A stretch of DNA of 64,000 nt from Leifsonia aquatica (GTDB taxonomy: Bacteria > Actinomycetota > Actinomycetes > Actinomycetales > Microbacteriaceae): NCBI RefSeq assembly GCF_014190775.1, contig NZ_JACHVP010000002.1, forward strand, positions 434,001 to 498,000, in the 5' to 3' direction. The notes under the pieces are model-generated. The model did not search any database and had not been told where the DNA came from. It saw only the letters and a program-made list of their open reading frames with translations. The translations under genes and the position numbers were made by a program. This document shows positions 1 through 8,063 of this stretch, one piece after another (within the stretch, counting starts at the first letter, position 1; each line of letters starts with the position of its first letter).

Positions 1-233
1 TGCAGGCGCGGGGCATCGACACCCTCGTGCTCGCCGGCATCTCGACCAGCGGCGTCGTGCTCTCGACCGCCCGCGACGCGGTGGACAAGGACTACCGCCT
101 CGTCGTGCTCTCCGACGGCACCTTCGACCGCGACCCGGAGGTGCACCGCGTCCTGACCGAGAAGGTCTACCCCGCCCAGCAGGCCGCCGTCGTCACCATC
201 GACGAGCTGATCGCCGCCCTGACCGCCGCCTGA
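1..233 (+). CDS. Isochorismatase-like cysteine hydrolase, 3' end only
   Basis: The reading frame is open from the left edge (first full codon at base 3) to a TGA at 231-233, so the N-terminus is missing. The visible residues contain LVLAGISTSGVVLSTARDA followed by a strand-helix ending in VVLSDGTFDRDPEVH. This matches the C-terminal part of isochorismatase-family hydrolases, where the nucleophilic Cys usually sits in a G-x-x-T-x-x-C-V motif. Here the equivalent stretch reads GISTSGVV, with Gly where Cys is expected, so the copy may lack the usual nucleophile. Substrate cannot be told. The stop codon lies inside an 11-bp tandem repeat. Confidence 0.7.
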   Translation, partial: QARGIDTLVLAGISTSGVVLSTARDAVDKDYRLVVLSDGTFDRDPEVHRVLTEKVYPAQQAAVVTIDELIAALTAA

Positions 234-256
234 CCGCCGCCTGACCGCCGCCTGAC
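219..256. repeat. 11-bp tandem repeat (3.4 copies) across a stop codon
   Basis: The unit CTGACCGCCGC occurs at 219-229, 230-240 and 241-251, followed by a partial copy CTGAC. It starts in the last codons of the preceding gene and runs past its TGA. Because 11 is not a multiple of three, each copy puts TGA in a different frame, so the array acts as a multi-frame stop cassette. Replication slippage is the likely origin. Confidence 0.8.
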
Positions 257-275
257 TCGGCGACTGCGGCCTCCC

Positions 276-327
276 GGTACGTCTGCGGTCGCTCGCCGCG
301 GCGCAGACGTACCGCCGGACCGCAGAC
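276..327. repeat. Overlapping inverted repeats upstream of the MFS gene
   Basis: GGTACGTCTGCG (276-287) is perfectly inverted at 302-313. In addition GTCTGCGGTC (281-290) is perfectly inverted at 318-327. The two pairings share bases 281-287 and so are mutually exclusive. The element could act as a terminator for the upstream gene or as a switchable hairpin. No T-run follows. Confidence 0.6.
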
Positions 328-340
328 CCGGCCGCAGGCG

Positions 341-374
341 TCACCCGTGTCCACCGATCGGCGGACACGGGTGA
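341..374. promoter_or_regulatory. Palindromic operator candidate before the efflux gene
   Basis: TCACCCGTGTCC (341-352) is perfectly inverted at 363-374 with a 10-nt centre that is itself partly palindromic (CCGATCGG). The element ends 49 bp before the MFS start codon. Size and position suit a TetR- or MarR-type repressor site for a drug-efflux gene, but no such regulator gene is adjacent. A structured leader hairpin is the alternative. Confidence 0.5.
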
Positions 375-423
375 CCACCGGCCGCCGGTGCCGCGCGCGG
401 GCGCCCGCGGCGAGGCTGGGAGC

Positions 424-2001
424 ATGAAACCAGGATCCTCGTCGCGGCTGGCGCTCGCCGGCCTCATCCTCGCCGTCTCCATGACGACGATCGACCAGAC
501 GATCGTCGCCCTCTCCGCGCCCACCATCCAGCAGAACCTCGGGCTCAGCCACGACGGGATGCAGTGGGCCGTCAACGTCTACCTGCTCGCCACCGCCGCC
601 TTCTTCCTGCTCGGCGGACGCATCGCCGACGTCGTCGGCCACAAGCGGATGGCCCTCGTCGGCATCGCCGGCTTCGGCATCACCTCGCTGCTGTGCGGCC
701 TCGCCCCGACCGGCGACCTCGCCGAGCCGTGGCTGGTCGCCGCCCGCGCCCTCCAGGGCATCAGCGGCGCGATCATGTTCCCGGCCGCGATCGGCATCGT
801 GGTCGAGGGCTTCGCCCGCGAGAGCCGCGGCCGTGCGATGGCGATCTTCTTCGCCATCACCGGCGCGATGACCGCGCTCGGCCCGATCGCCGGCGGCTAC
901 CTCACCCAGTGGACGTGGCGCGCGATCTTCTGGGTCAACGTGCCGATCGCCGTCGCCGCGTTCGTGATCGTCGCGATCGCCGCGCGCCCCTCCACCCCGC
1001 GCCGCGAGCGCATCGACTGGCTCGGCGCGGTCGTCGTCGCCGCCGGGATGGGCCTGATCGTCTTCGGCCTGCAGCAGGCGAGCCCGTGGGGCTGGAGCAG
1101 CCCAGCGGTCCTCGGCTCCCTCGTCGCCGGTGCCGCCCTGATCGTCGTGTTCGTGCTCCTCCAGCGCCGCGCAGCGCAGCCGCTCGTGCAGCTGGCCGCG
1201 TTCCGCGACCGCGGGTTCACGCTCTCCACGCTGGCGACGCTGTTCTCGTCGGTCGCGTTCATCGCCACGTTCTTCTTCCTCAGCGTCTACGGGCAGGTCT
1301 CGCTCGGCCTCTCCGCCGGCCTCACCGGGGTGCTCTTCCTCAAGTTCTTCATCGGCTTCGTCGTCGCGAGCCGGGGCGGCTCGGTGCGATTCGACAAGTA
1401 CGGCGCCCGCGGAGTGGTGCTCGCCGGCGGCCTGATCGGCGCCGTCGGCTTCGCCTGGCTCGCGTTGAAGGCGACGGACCTGGACTTCAACCCGGAGTCG
1501 TTCTTCAACCAGCAGACCTGGCCGATCCTGATCGCGGGGGCCGGCATCGGCCTGATGTTCTCGGCGGTGTCGACGGATGCGGTCAACCGCGCGATCGGTG
1601 CCAGCTACGGCGAGGTGACGGCCATCTCGCAGACGATGAAGAACTTCGGCGGCGCGCTCGGCCTGGCCGTCTTCACGACGATCGTCACCTCCCGGCTCAC
1701 CGATCTGCTGACCGCGTCGTTCGAGAAGATCGGCGGCACGGCGGCGGACGCGCAGAGCGCGGTCGACCGCATCAGCGGGGCCTCGGGAGACGGCGGCTCC
1801 CTCGCGAAGCTGCCCACGGCCGTGCGCGACCAGATCATGCACGCGGTCGCCTCCGACTACGCCGGAGCCGTGCAGTGGGCGTTCTGGGGCATGGCCGGCG
1901 CGATGCTGATCGTCGCCGTGATCGGGGTGTTCTACCCGGCGGGTCGCACCTCGGTCGCCGAGGCTTCCTCCGCCCAGCCCGAGCGAGCGACTACAGTCTG
2001 A
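424..2001 (+). CDS. MFS drug-efflux transporter, DHA2 (EmrB/QacA) type
   Basis: This 525-aa, highly hydrophobic protein is a proton-driven multidrug exporter of the inner membrane by family. The signature loop GGRIADVVGHKRM lies after the second helix, and the antiporter motif ALGPIAGGYLTQ lies in helix 5. The length fits a 14-helix DHA2 member. The start at 424 (MKPGSSSRLALAG) is preceded by a GGGAG-like ribosome site. An upstream in-frame start at 388 would add an arginine-rich leader that the family lacks. The gene ends two bases before the histidine kinase start, so efflux pump and two-component system may be co-transcribed. Substrate is unknown. Confidence 0.88.
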   Translation: MKPGSSSRLALAGLILAVSMTTIDQTIVALSAPTIQQNLGLSHDGMQWAVNVYLLATAAFFLLGGRIADVVGHKRMALVGIAGFGITSLLCGLAPTGDLAEPWLVAARALQGISGAIMFPAAIGIVVEGFARESRGRAMAIFFAITGAMTALGPIAGGYLTQWTWRAIFWVNVPIAVAAFVIVAIAARPSTPRRERIDWLGAVVVAAGMGLIVFGLQQASPWGWSSPAVLGSLVAGAALIVVFVLLQRRAAQPLVQLAAFRDRGFTLSTLATLFSSVAFIATFFFLSVYGQVSLGLSAGLTGVLFLKFFIGFVVASRGGSVRFDKYGARGVVLAGGLIGAVGFAWLALKATDLDFNPESFFNQQTWPILIAGAGIGLMFSAVSTDAVNRAIGASYGEVTAISQTMKNFGGALGLAVFTTIVTSRLTDLLTASFEKIGGTAADAQSAVDRISGASGDGGSLAKLPTAVRDQIMHAVASDYAGAVQWAFWGMAGAMLIVAVIGVFYPAGRTSVAEASSAQPERATTV

Positions 2002-2003
2002 CC

Positions 2004-3236
2004 GTGCACCAGCAGCGCAGCACCGACAGCGAGTTCCTCGAGTTCCGGGCGTGGCTCGCCTACTCCGCGGCGGCCACGCTCGCGACGGTCGTGATCATCC
2101 TGGCCAACCCGTACACCGGGGTGGTCCAGGCGATCGTGTCGGCGGCGATCGTGCTCGCGCTGCTGCCGCTGTTCTGGTTGCTGGTGCGCCGCGGCTCCGT
2201 GCCGGACGACGCCGCGCGATCGATCGCGTACTGCGTCGTGGCGTCCGTCGGCTACCTGGTCGCGCTCTCCCTGAACGACTGGGTGAACGTCGCCCTGTTC
2301 GTCCTGTCGCCGCAGTTCTTCCTGCTGCTGTCGCTGCTCCCGGCGGCCGGCGCGATCGTGCTGGTCAACGCGGGCGGCGTCGTCGTGCGCTGGGCGATCG
2401 GCGACATCACGCCGGCGTCGCTCGTGGACGTCGCCGGGATGACGCTGCTCGTGATCGCCTTCTCGATCTTCTTCGGCCACCGCGTCGCGGCCGTCAGCAA
2501 GCAGAGCGCCGAGCGCGGGCGGCTCATCGACCGCCTGCGGCAGCAGCAGAAGGAGATCGCCCAGCTCTCCGAGCAGCAGGGCGCGGCGGCCGAGCGGGAG
2601 CGCATCGCGCGCGAGATGCACGACACACTCGCGCAGGGCTTCACCAGCATCGTCACGCTCGGGCATGCCGTGCAGGGCGAGCTGGCCGCCGATCCCGTCG
2701 CGGCCCGGCGGCACGTGGAGCTGATGACCGAGACCGCGCAGGAGAACCTCCAGGAGTCCCGGCGCATCATCGCGGCCATGTCGCCCGGGAGGCTGAACGG
2801 CTCGCCGCTGCCCGAGGTGCTCGAGCGCGTCGTGGCGCGCTTCGCCGAGGAGAGCGGCGTCAGCGCCGGCTTCGTCGTGGACGGGGAGGCGCGCCCGGCG
2901 CCGCCCGTCGTCGACGTGGTCGCGCTGCGGCTGCTGCAGGAGTCCCTCTCGAACGTGCGCAAGCACGCTGCGGCGCGCACGGTGGACGTCGAGCTCGCCT
3001 ACCTGCCCGACGCGGTACGCCTGCGCGTGACCGACGACGGCCGCGGCTTCGACCGCGACGCACCCCGCGGCGGCTACGGACTCGACGGGATGGCGGCGCG
3101 GGTCCGCGAGGCGGGCGGCCGCTTCGAGGTCGAGTCGGAGCCCGGCCGCGGCACCGGCATCACGGCGGAGCTGCCCGCCCCGGCCGTCGGCGCGCCCGCG
3201 CCCGATCCCACCACCCCCACCGAGGAGTCCGCATGA
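2004..3236 (+). CDS. NarL-type sensor histidine kinase (HisKA_3)
   Basis: This 410-aa membrane sensor starts at GTG 2004. Its N-terminal half holds about five to six hydrophobic helices with no large extracellular loop, like DesK-type membrane sensors. The dimerisation helix carries the phospho-acceptor His in REMHDTLAQGF, typical of HisKA_3. The ATP-binding domain has its N-box in LLQESLSNVRKH and G-boxes in DDGRGFD and GGYGLDGM. It overlaps the response regulator by four bases (ATGA), so the two are translationally coupled. Being directly behind an efflux gene, it may sense membrane or envelope stress; that role is inference. Confidence 0.9.
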   Translation: MHQQRSTDSEFLEFRAWLAYSAAATLATVVIILANPYTGVVQAIVSAAIVLALLPLFWLLVRRGSVPDDAARSIAYCVVASVGYLVALSLNDWVNVALFVLSPQFFLLLSLLPAAGAIVLVNAGGVVVRWAIGDITPASLVDVAGMTLLVIAFSIFFGHRVAAVSKQSAERGRLIDRLRQQQKEIAQLSEQQGAAAERERIAREMHDTLAQGFTSIVTLGHAVQGELAADPVAARRHVELMTETAQENLQESRRIIAAMSPGRLNGSPLPEVLERVVARFAEESGVSAGFVVDGEARPAPPVVDVVALRLLQESLSNVRKHAAARTVDVELAYLPDAVRLRVTDDGRGFDRDAPRGGYGLDGMAARVREAGGRFEVESEPGRGTGITAELPAPAVGAPAPDPTTPTEESA

Positions 3237-3871
3237 TCCGCATCGTCCTGGCCGACGACCACCCCGTCGTCCGCGAAGGCATCCGCGGGATGCTGACCGG
3301 CTACGACGACATCGACGTGGTCGGGCAGGCCGCGAGCGGACCGGAGGCGGTCGACCTCGTCGCCGCGCTGCACCCCGACCTGGTGCTGATGGACCTGCGG
3401 ATGCCCGGCGGCGACGGTGTCGCCGCGACCCGCGCGATCACGGCCTCCCACCCCGGCACCCGTGTCGTCGTGCTCACGACCTACGAGACCGACCAGGACA
3501 TCCTGCGCGCGATCGAGGCCGGCGCGAGCGGCTACCTGCTGAAGGACATCGCCCCGGCCGAGCTCGCCCGCTCGGTGCGCGCGGCCGCGACGGGGGAGAC
3601 GGTGCTCGCCACCTCCGCCGCCTCCGCACTGCTCGGGAGGCTGCGCGCGGGCGGGCCGCCCGCCCCCGCCCTCTCGCCCCAGGAGGTGAAGGTGCTGCGC
3701 CTCGCCGCGGACGGCCGCACCAACGCCGCCATCGGCGCCGAGCTCTTCATCGGCGAGGCGACGGTCAAGACGTACCTGAGCCGCGCCTACGAGAAGCTCG
3801 GCGCCTCCGACCGGACCTCGGCCGTGCGGCGTGCCCTGGAGCTCGGTCTGCTCGGCGACGCGCCAGAATGA
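3233..3871 (+). CDS. NarL/FixJ-family response regulator
   Basis: This 212-aa protein is the partner of the preceding kinase. The receiver domain shows the acidic pair in LADDHP, the phospho-acceptor Asp in VLMDLRMPGGDG, and the conserved Lys in YLLKDI. The C-terminal LuxR-type helix-turn-helix lies in LSPQEVKVLRLAADGRTNAAIGAELFIGEATVKTYLSRAYEKL (positions about 145-190). The ATG overlaps the kinase stop. Its targets are not visible; the upstream efflux gene is an obvious candidate. Confidence 0.93.
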   Translation: MIRIVLADDHPVVREGIRGMLTGYDDIDVVGQAASGPEAVDLVAALHPDLVLMDLRMPGGDGVAATRAITASHPGTRVVVLTTYETDQDILRAIEAGASGYLLKDIAPAELARSVRAAATGETVLATSAASALLGRLRAGGPPAPALSPQEVKVLRLAADGRTNAAIGAELFIGEATVKTYLSRAYEKLGASDRTSAVRRALELGLLGDAPE

Positions 3872-3875
3872 GCGC

Positions 3876-4499
3876 ATGGCAGTGGTGAGGACGGAGCGCG
3901 GGCTCGACCGGCTGGTCAACTTCTCCGACGCGACCGTGGCGATCGCGATCACCCTGCTGATCCTGCCCCTCGTCGATCAGGCCGACGACGCCGCCTCCGA
4001 CATCGGCGCGTGGATCCGCGACAACTACTGGGAGCTGATCGCGTTCGCCGTCTCGTTCCTGGTGATCGCCCGGTTCTGGATGACGCACCACCGCATCTTC
4101 GAGTGGGTCGTCAGCTACGACGTCCGCATCATCTGGCTGAACTTCCTGTGGCTGCTGTCCATCGTGATCATGCCGTTCACGACGAACGTGCTCGCCGCGG
4201 GCAAGTCCGGCCAGTCGGCGGTCTACGCCCTGTACATCGGGAACATGCTGCTCGTGTCGGTCTCGATGCAGTTCATCGCCATCGTCCTGCGGCGCACGCC
4301 GGAGCTGGTGCGCGACGACGCGAAGGACGAGATGGATGCGTCGCGCGGCTGGCTCGCCGACATCCTGCTCCTGCTCGCCCTGGTGCTCGCCGTGCTCTTC
4401 CCGCACATCGGCATCTGGTGGCTCTTCGTCCTGTTCCTGCAGGGTCCGCTCAGCGCGCTGGTGAAGGCCGTTCGGCGCAGGCCCGGCGCGACCTCCTGA
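3876..4499 (+). CDS. TMEM175-family (DUF1211) membrane protein
   Basis: This 207-aa protein has about six hydrophobic helices. Near its start it carries RLVNFSDATVAIAITLLIL, matching the RxxxFSD signature that lines the pore of bacterial TMEM175 potassium channels. The ATG at 3876 is five bases after the response-regulator stop, so the gene probably belongs to the same transcript. By family it is a potassium-permeable channel; selectivity and physiological role in this organism are unknown. Confidence 0.8.
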   Translation: MAVVRTERGLDRLVNFSDATVAIAITLLILPLVDQADDAASDIGAWIRDNYWELIAFAVSFLVIARFWMTHHRIFEWVVSYDVRIIWLNFLWLLSIVIMPFTTNVLAAGKSGQSAVYALYIGNMLLVSVSMQFIAIVLRRTPELVRDDAKDEMDASRGWLADILLLLALVLAVLFPHIGIWWLFVLFLQGPLSALVKAVRRRPGATS

Positions 4500-4567
4500 C
4501 CATCCCGGGGTTCCGGCCGGGCCGCGTGCGGTCTACTGTCGGCCGCAGACGGATTCAGGAGGACCGG

Positions 4568-4735
4568 ATGCGCTTCAAGACTTTTCTCGTTCTGATCGGG
4601 ATCGCCGTGGCCTACGTGCTGGGCGCGCGGGCGGGCCGCGAACGCTACCAGCAGATCGTGGGCGCCGTGTCGTCGTTCTGGAACGACCCGAACGTGAAGA
4701 AGACGCGCAAGAAGATCAAGAAGGCGACCCGCTAG
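4568..4735 (+). CDS. Small YtxH-like membrane protein (55 aa)
   Basis: The protein has one N-terminal helix followed by GARAGRERY and a lysine-rich tail (KKTRKKIKKATR). An AGGAGGA ribosome site lies just ahead of the ATG. The layout (short helix, G-x-R-A-G-R-x-x-Y, polar tail) matches YtxH-like proteins and closely resembles the 93-aa protein at 51873-52154. Function is unknown; the basic tail would face the cytoplasm and could bind acidic lipids or nucleic acid. Confidence 0.75.
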   Translation: MRFKTFLVLIGIAVAYVLGARAGRERYQQIVGAVSSFWNDPNVKKTRKKIKKATR

Positions 4736-4766
4736 GCCGCCTCCCCGCCGTCAGCGGCCGAGCGGT

Positions 4767-4988
4767 TTACGGCTCGTCACTGTCCGTGTACTCGCCCTGG
4801 GGCGCGTCGGCCGCTTCGTCGACGTCCGTGTAGGTGCCCTCGACCTCGGTCGTGGGCCCGGGGTCGTCCTCGGTCTCGGTGTACTGGCCGTGGACGGTGC
4901 GCTCGTGGGGGGCTTCGCCGTCGACCTCGGTGTAGCTGCCCTCGAGGTCCTCGCGCGGAGTGTCGGCCGGGTCTGCTGGGGTGCTCAT
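4767..4988 (-). CDS. Acidic four-repeat protein (73 aa)
   Basis: A small, strongly acidic protein with no hydrophobic segment. Four copies of an eight-residue unit occur: GSYTEVDG, GQYTETED, GTYTDVDE and GEYTDSDE, so the consensus is G-x-Y-T-[DE]-x-[DE]-x with spacing of about 16-19 residues. The start ATG is at 4988; longer in-frame starts upstream would overlap the divergent gene. I do not recognise the family. The regular Tyr-Thr with acidic flanks might be a phosphorylation or metal-binding repeat. It is transcribed opposite to both neighbours. Confidence 0.7.
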   Translation of the reverse strand: MSTPADPADTPREDLEGSYTEVDGEAPHERTVHGQYTETEDDPGPTTEVEGTYTDVDEAADAPQGEYTDSDEP

Positions 4989-5115
4989 GGTGCAGACATT
5001 ACGCCCCGCAGGCCTCCAGGTGTAGAGCGCCGTCGATTCGCACGGATGCCCAGGCTGGCCGCGCGTCCTCGCCGGGCGGTACCCTGCGCGCGTCGGCATG
5101 GCGCGGGAGGCTCTC

Positions 5116-7980
5116 ATGGGCGTGTTCACCACCCTGTTCGGCGCGGCGCGCGAGGGCGCCCGCGACCAGAACATCCTGGAGCTGCGCATCCACGGCATCA
5201 AGAACACGCCGCCGGCCGAGATGCTCGGAGTGCCGCCGGGGGAGGTGCGGCCCGACCAGGCCGACGAGAACGGCGGGTTCTTCGTCCCCACCGTCGACCC
5301 GGTCGACCCCACCGACCCGGCGTACCCGCCGACGCGGATCCGGCGCGAGGGCTACTCGTGGGGTCTGATGGCGCGGTACGGCGGGGGTGCCCTGGTCATC
5401 ATCGGGCAGTTCTTCGTGCAGCTGGCCTGGCTGCTCATCCTGCCCTTCGGGCTGTGCAACACGGCGTACTGGACGCGCCGCATCCCCCGGCAGACCGTCG
5501 CCGGCGAGTGGAGAGCGGGGCGCGGCGCCGCGTCGCTGCGGGTGTTCGCGCTCTGCCTGACGCTGCTCTACGTGTGCGCCCTGGCCTCGGTCAGCCTCGA
5601 CCTGATCGGGTCGCAGTGCCTCGCCGGCACGGCGTCGTGCCCGTCGATGCCGGGATGGCTGAACGACTTCTTCGCGCTGCCCGACTTCGATCGGCGCGGC
5701 ATCCGCCTGGCAATGCTCTCCCTGGTCCCCGTGCTCGGCGTCGTGCTCCTGCTGCTGGTCTCGCACACGGCGCGCACCCGCTACGAGGCGGGCATCTTCG
5801 GCACCGTGGACAAGATGCGGCACGCGGAGGAGCGGGGAGGCGCGGCGGCGTCGGCGCCGAACGGCCGCACCCCGCTGGCGACGGAGGGCTTCTGGGGCAT
5901 GACGCGGGTGAAGCTCCCCTCCGAGCTGCTGCACCTGGCCGGATCGCTCTTCCTCGTCGCCGTGCTGCTCGGCTGGGACAACGTGTTCGCCGCCTGCTCG
6001 GGAGGCAGCAGCCGCATCCCCGCCGCCTGCTGGGGCGCCGACCCCGCGCCGCTCACCCGGTGGTGGGTGTCGGCGGCCGTGATCGCCGCGGTCCTCGGCC
6101 TCGTCGTCACCATCGCCCGGGTCATGGCCGACACCGACACGGTCACGCGCCGCCCGGGGGAGCTGACGAGCGCCGCACGGCGCAACCGGGTGCGCCGCAA
6201 GCTGCGGCGGCGCGAGGCGTGGGCGGGATGGACGCTGCTCGCGGCCGTCGTGGTCTACGTCGCCGTGTTCGTCGCGGTGGCCCTCCCCGACCGGGCGCTG
6301 AACTACGCGCGCATCCCCTTCCTCGGCCTGGTGGTCTCCCCGGCGATCGTGACCGGGGTGCTCCTGGCCATCGCGCTCTCGGCCCTCGGCTGGCGCCGGC
6401 TGCCCGAGTGGCCCTCCTCCGCCGCGCGGGTGAAGGAGTGGCTGCCGGCGGTCGTGTGCATCGTCCTCGTGGTGGTCGCCGGGCTCTCCGTCGCGCTCGC
6501 CGTTGTCCTGACGCCCGACGGGGAGCCGCCGCAACCGCCGTCGATCATGGCGTACGCGGTGAGCGCGGCGGCCCTGCTCGTCCTGGCGCTGATCATCGCG
6601 TTCGGGCCGTCCAGAGCGCGCCGTCGCGACGTGCTCCGCTACGAGGGCTGGAGCGGCACCGGGCCGGGTGTCGTCCTCCTGCTCTCGCTCGGCGGCGCCA
6701 TGCTGCTCTCGACCCTCCTGGTCGTGGGGGCGCAGTGCTGGCTGAGCTCGCCGGGGGCGGTCCCCGCCTGCCCGCTCACTCCCGGTCAGGCGGCCCTCGT
6801 CACCCCGGGCGCGTACCGCAACTTCGGGAGCACCGTCCCGGCCCTGGCCGTGCTCCTCCTGCTGCTGATCGCGATCGTGGCCGTCGCCCGGATGAGCACC
6901 ACGCCACGGCTCACCACCCCGCGCACCGAGGGCGGCCGCCCCCTCCGCGCTCCGTTGCGCCGCTACCGTAACGGCACCGTGCCGCGCGCGGGGTCGACCG
7001 GCAAGCTGACGACCCGGATGCTGCGCGCCCGCCGGTTCGCCGGGCTGTTCCACCGCGGCGAGCCCGTCCTCGGCGCGCTCGCCGGCCTGCTCGCCGTGGG
7101 CTGCGCCGTGTCGGTGTCGTTCCCCGACACGTGGCGGCCGACCGCCCTGCTCGACTTCGCCCTGCCAGCGCTGGGGCTGGTCGCCGTCACCGCGATCGTC
7201 ACCATCGCCGAGAACGCGATCACCACCAAGGAGCGGCCGATCGGGATCATGTGGGACCTGATGTGCTTCCTCCCGCGCGCCGGGCACCCGTACGGTCCGC
7301 CCTGCTACGCCGAACGGGTCATCCCCGAGCTGCGCGGGCGTGTCGTCGGGTGGCTCGAGACCGACCTGCTGAAGGGCAAGATCGTCGACGGGCGCGACAT
7401 CCGCACCGAGACGCAGCGGGCCGACGACGAACTCGCCGCGCTGGGCACCGCGCAGCGGCGCAAGGTCGTGCTGAGCGCGCACAGCCTGGGCGGGGTCCTG
7501 GCCGTCTCGTGCCTCTTCACCCTGGGGGCCGACGCGAAGGACGGCCTGCGCAACGTCGGCCTGCTCACGTACGGCACGCAGCTGCGCGCCTTCTTCGGCC
7601 GATTCTTCCCCGAGCTGTTCGGCGGGGAGGTGCTCGGGGTGCGCAAGAGCCAGGGGCCGTCGCTGTGGGCTGCGGATCCCTGGCTGAAGCAGGTGAACCG
7701 CGACCAGACCGCCCCGCCTGTCGTGCGGCCCGGCGACGGGCCGGAGCCCACGCTGCGCGAGCTGCTCACCCAGCCCGACGGCGAGATCGCCTGGATCAAC
7801 CTCTGGCGCCGCACCGACTACCTCGGCTTCCCCGACGACTCGTACGACGACAACGACATCGACCGCGGCGCCGACGAGTTCGGGCCGACGAGGTACCTCG
7901 TGAAGGTCGCGACGCATCCCGGCTACCCCGCGTCGGCGCAGTACATGACGGCGCTGCGCGATCTGGCGCGGAAGATCTGA
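5116..7980 (+). CDS. Large membrane protein with C-terminal serine-hydrolase-like motif
   Basis: A 954-aa protein. A GGGAGG ribosome site supports ATG 5116 over ATG 5098. The N-terminus has a soluble strand ILELRIHGIKNTPPAEMLG, resembling the oxyanion strand (HG) of alpha/beta hydrolases. About ten hydrophobic helices follow through residue ~720. The C-terminal cytoplasmic part contains VVLSAHSLGGVLA, an A-H-S-L-G form of the nucleophile elbow G-x-S-x-G, then a large polar region rich in acidic residues and ending LRDLARKI. I read it as a membrane-embedded lipase/esterase-like protein whose hydrolase core is split around the membrane block. No substrate can be assigned. Confidence 0.75.
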   Translation: MGVFTTLFGAAREGARDQNILELRIHGIKNTPPAEMLGVPPGEVRPDQADENGGFFVPTVDPVDPTDPAYPPTRIRREGYSWGLMARYGGGALVIIGQFFVQLAWLLILPFGLCNTAYWTRRIPRQTVAGEWRAGRGAASLRVFALCLTLLYVCALASVSLDLIGSQCLAGTASCPSMPGWLNDFFALPDFDRRGIRLAMLSLVPVLGVVLLLLVSHTARTRYEAGIFGTVDKMRHAEERGGAAASAPNGRTPLATEGFWGMTRVKLPSELLHLAGSLFLVAVLLGWDNVFAACSGGSSRIPAACWGADPAPLTRWWVSAAVIAAVLGLVVTIARVMADTDTVTRRPGELTSAARRNRVRRKLRRREAWAGWTLLAAVVVYVAVFVAVALPDRALNYARIPFLGLVVSPAIVTGVLLAIALSALGWRRLPEWPSSAARVKEWLPAVVCIVLVVVAGLSVALAVVLTPDGEPPQPPSIMAYAVSAAALLVLALIIAFGPSRARRRDVLRYEGWSGTGPGVVLLLSLGGAMLLSTLLVVGAQCWLSSPGAVPACPLTPGQAALVTPGAYRNFGSTVPALAVLLLLLIAIVAVARMSTTPRLTTPRTEGGRPLRAPLRRYRNGTVPRAGSTGKLTTRMLRARRFAGLFHRGEPVLGALAGLLAVGCAVSVSFPDTWRPTALLDFALPALGLVAVTAIVTIAENAITTKERPIGIMWDLMCFLPRAGHPYGPPCYAERVIPELRGRVVGWLETDLLKGKIVDGRDIRTETQRADDELAALGTAQRRKVVLSAHSLGGVLAVSCLFTLGADAKDGLRNVGLLTYGTQLRAFFGRFFPELFGGEVLGVRKSQGPSLWAADPWLKQVNRDQTAPPVVRPGDGPEPTLRELLTQPDGEIAWINLWRRTDYLGFPDDSYDDNDIDRGADEFGPTRYLVKVATHPGYPASAQYMTALRDLARKI

Positions 7981-8063
7981 CGAGAACTCCCTGTGAACCC
8001 TGGCCCGCTTAAAACCGAGTGTTGTAAGGTATTGCCACCACCCGGCCACATCGAAGGAGAACC

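Noticed and set aside
219-256. Possible CRISPR or VNTR array
   Set aside because: The unit is only 11 bp, directly adjacent with no spacers; it is a simple tandem duplication.
193-1842. Minus-strand open frame of 549 codons
   Set aside because: It is antisense to the MFS transporter, which has both family motifs; the shadow has no hydrophobic or catalytic pattern.
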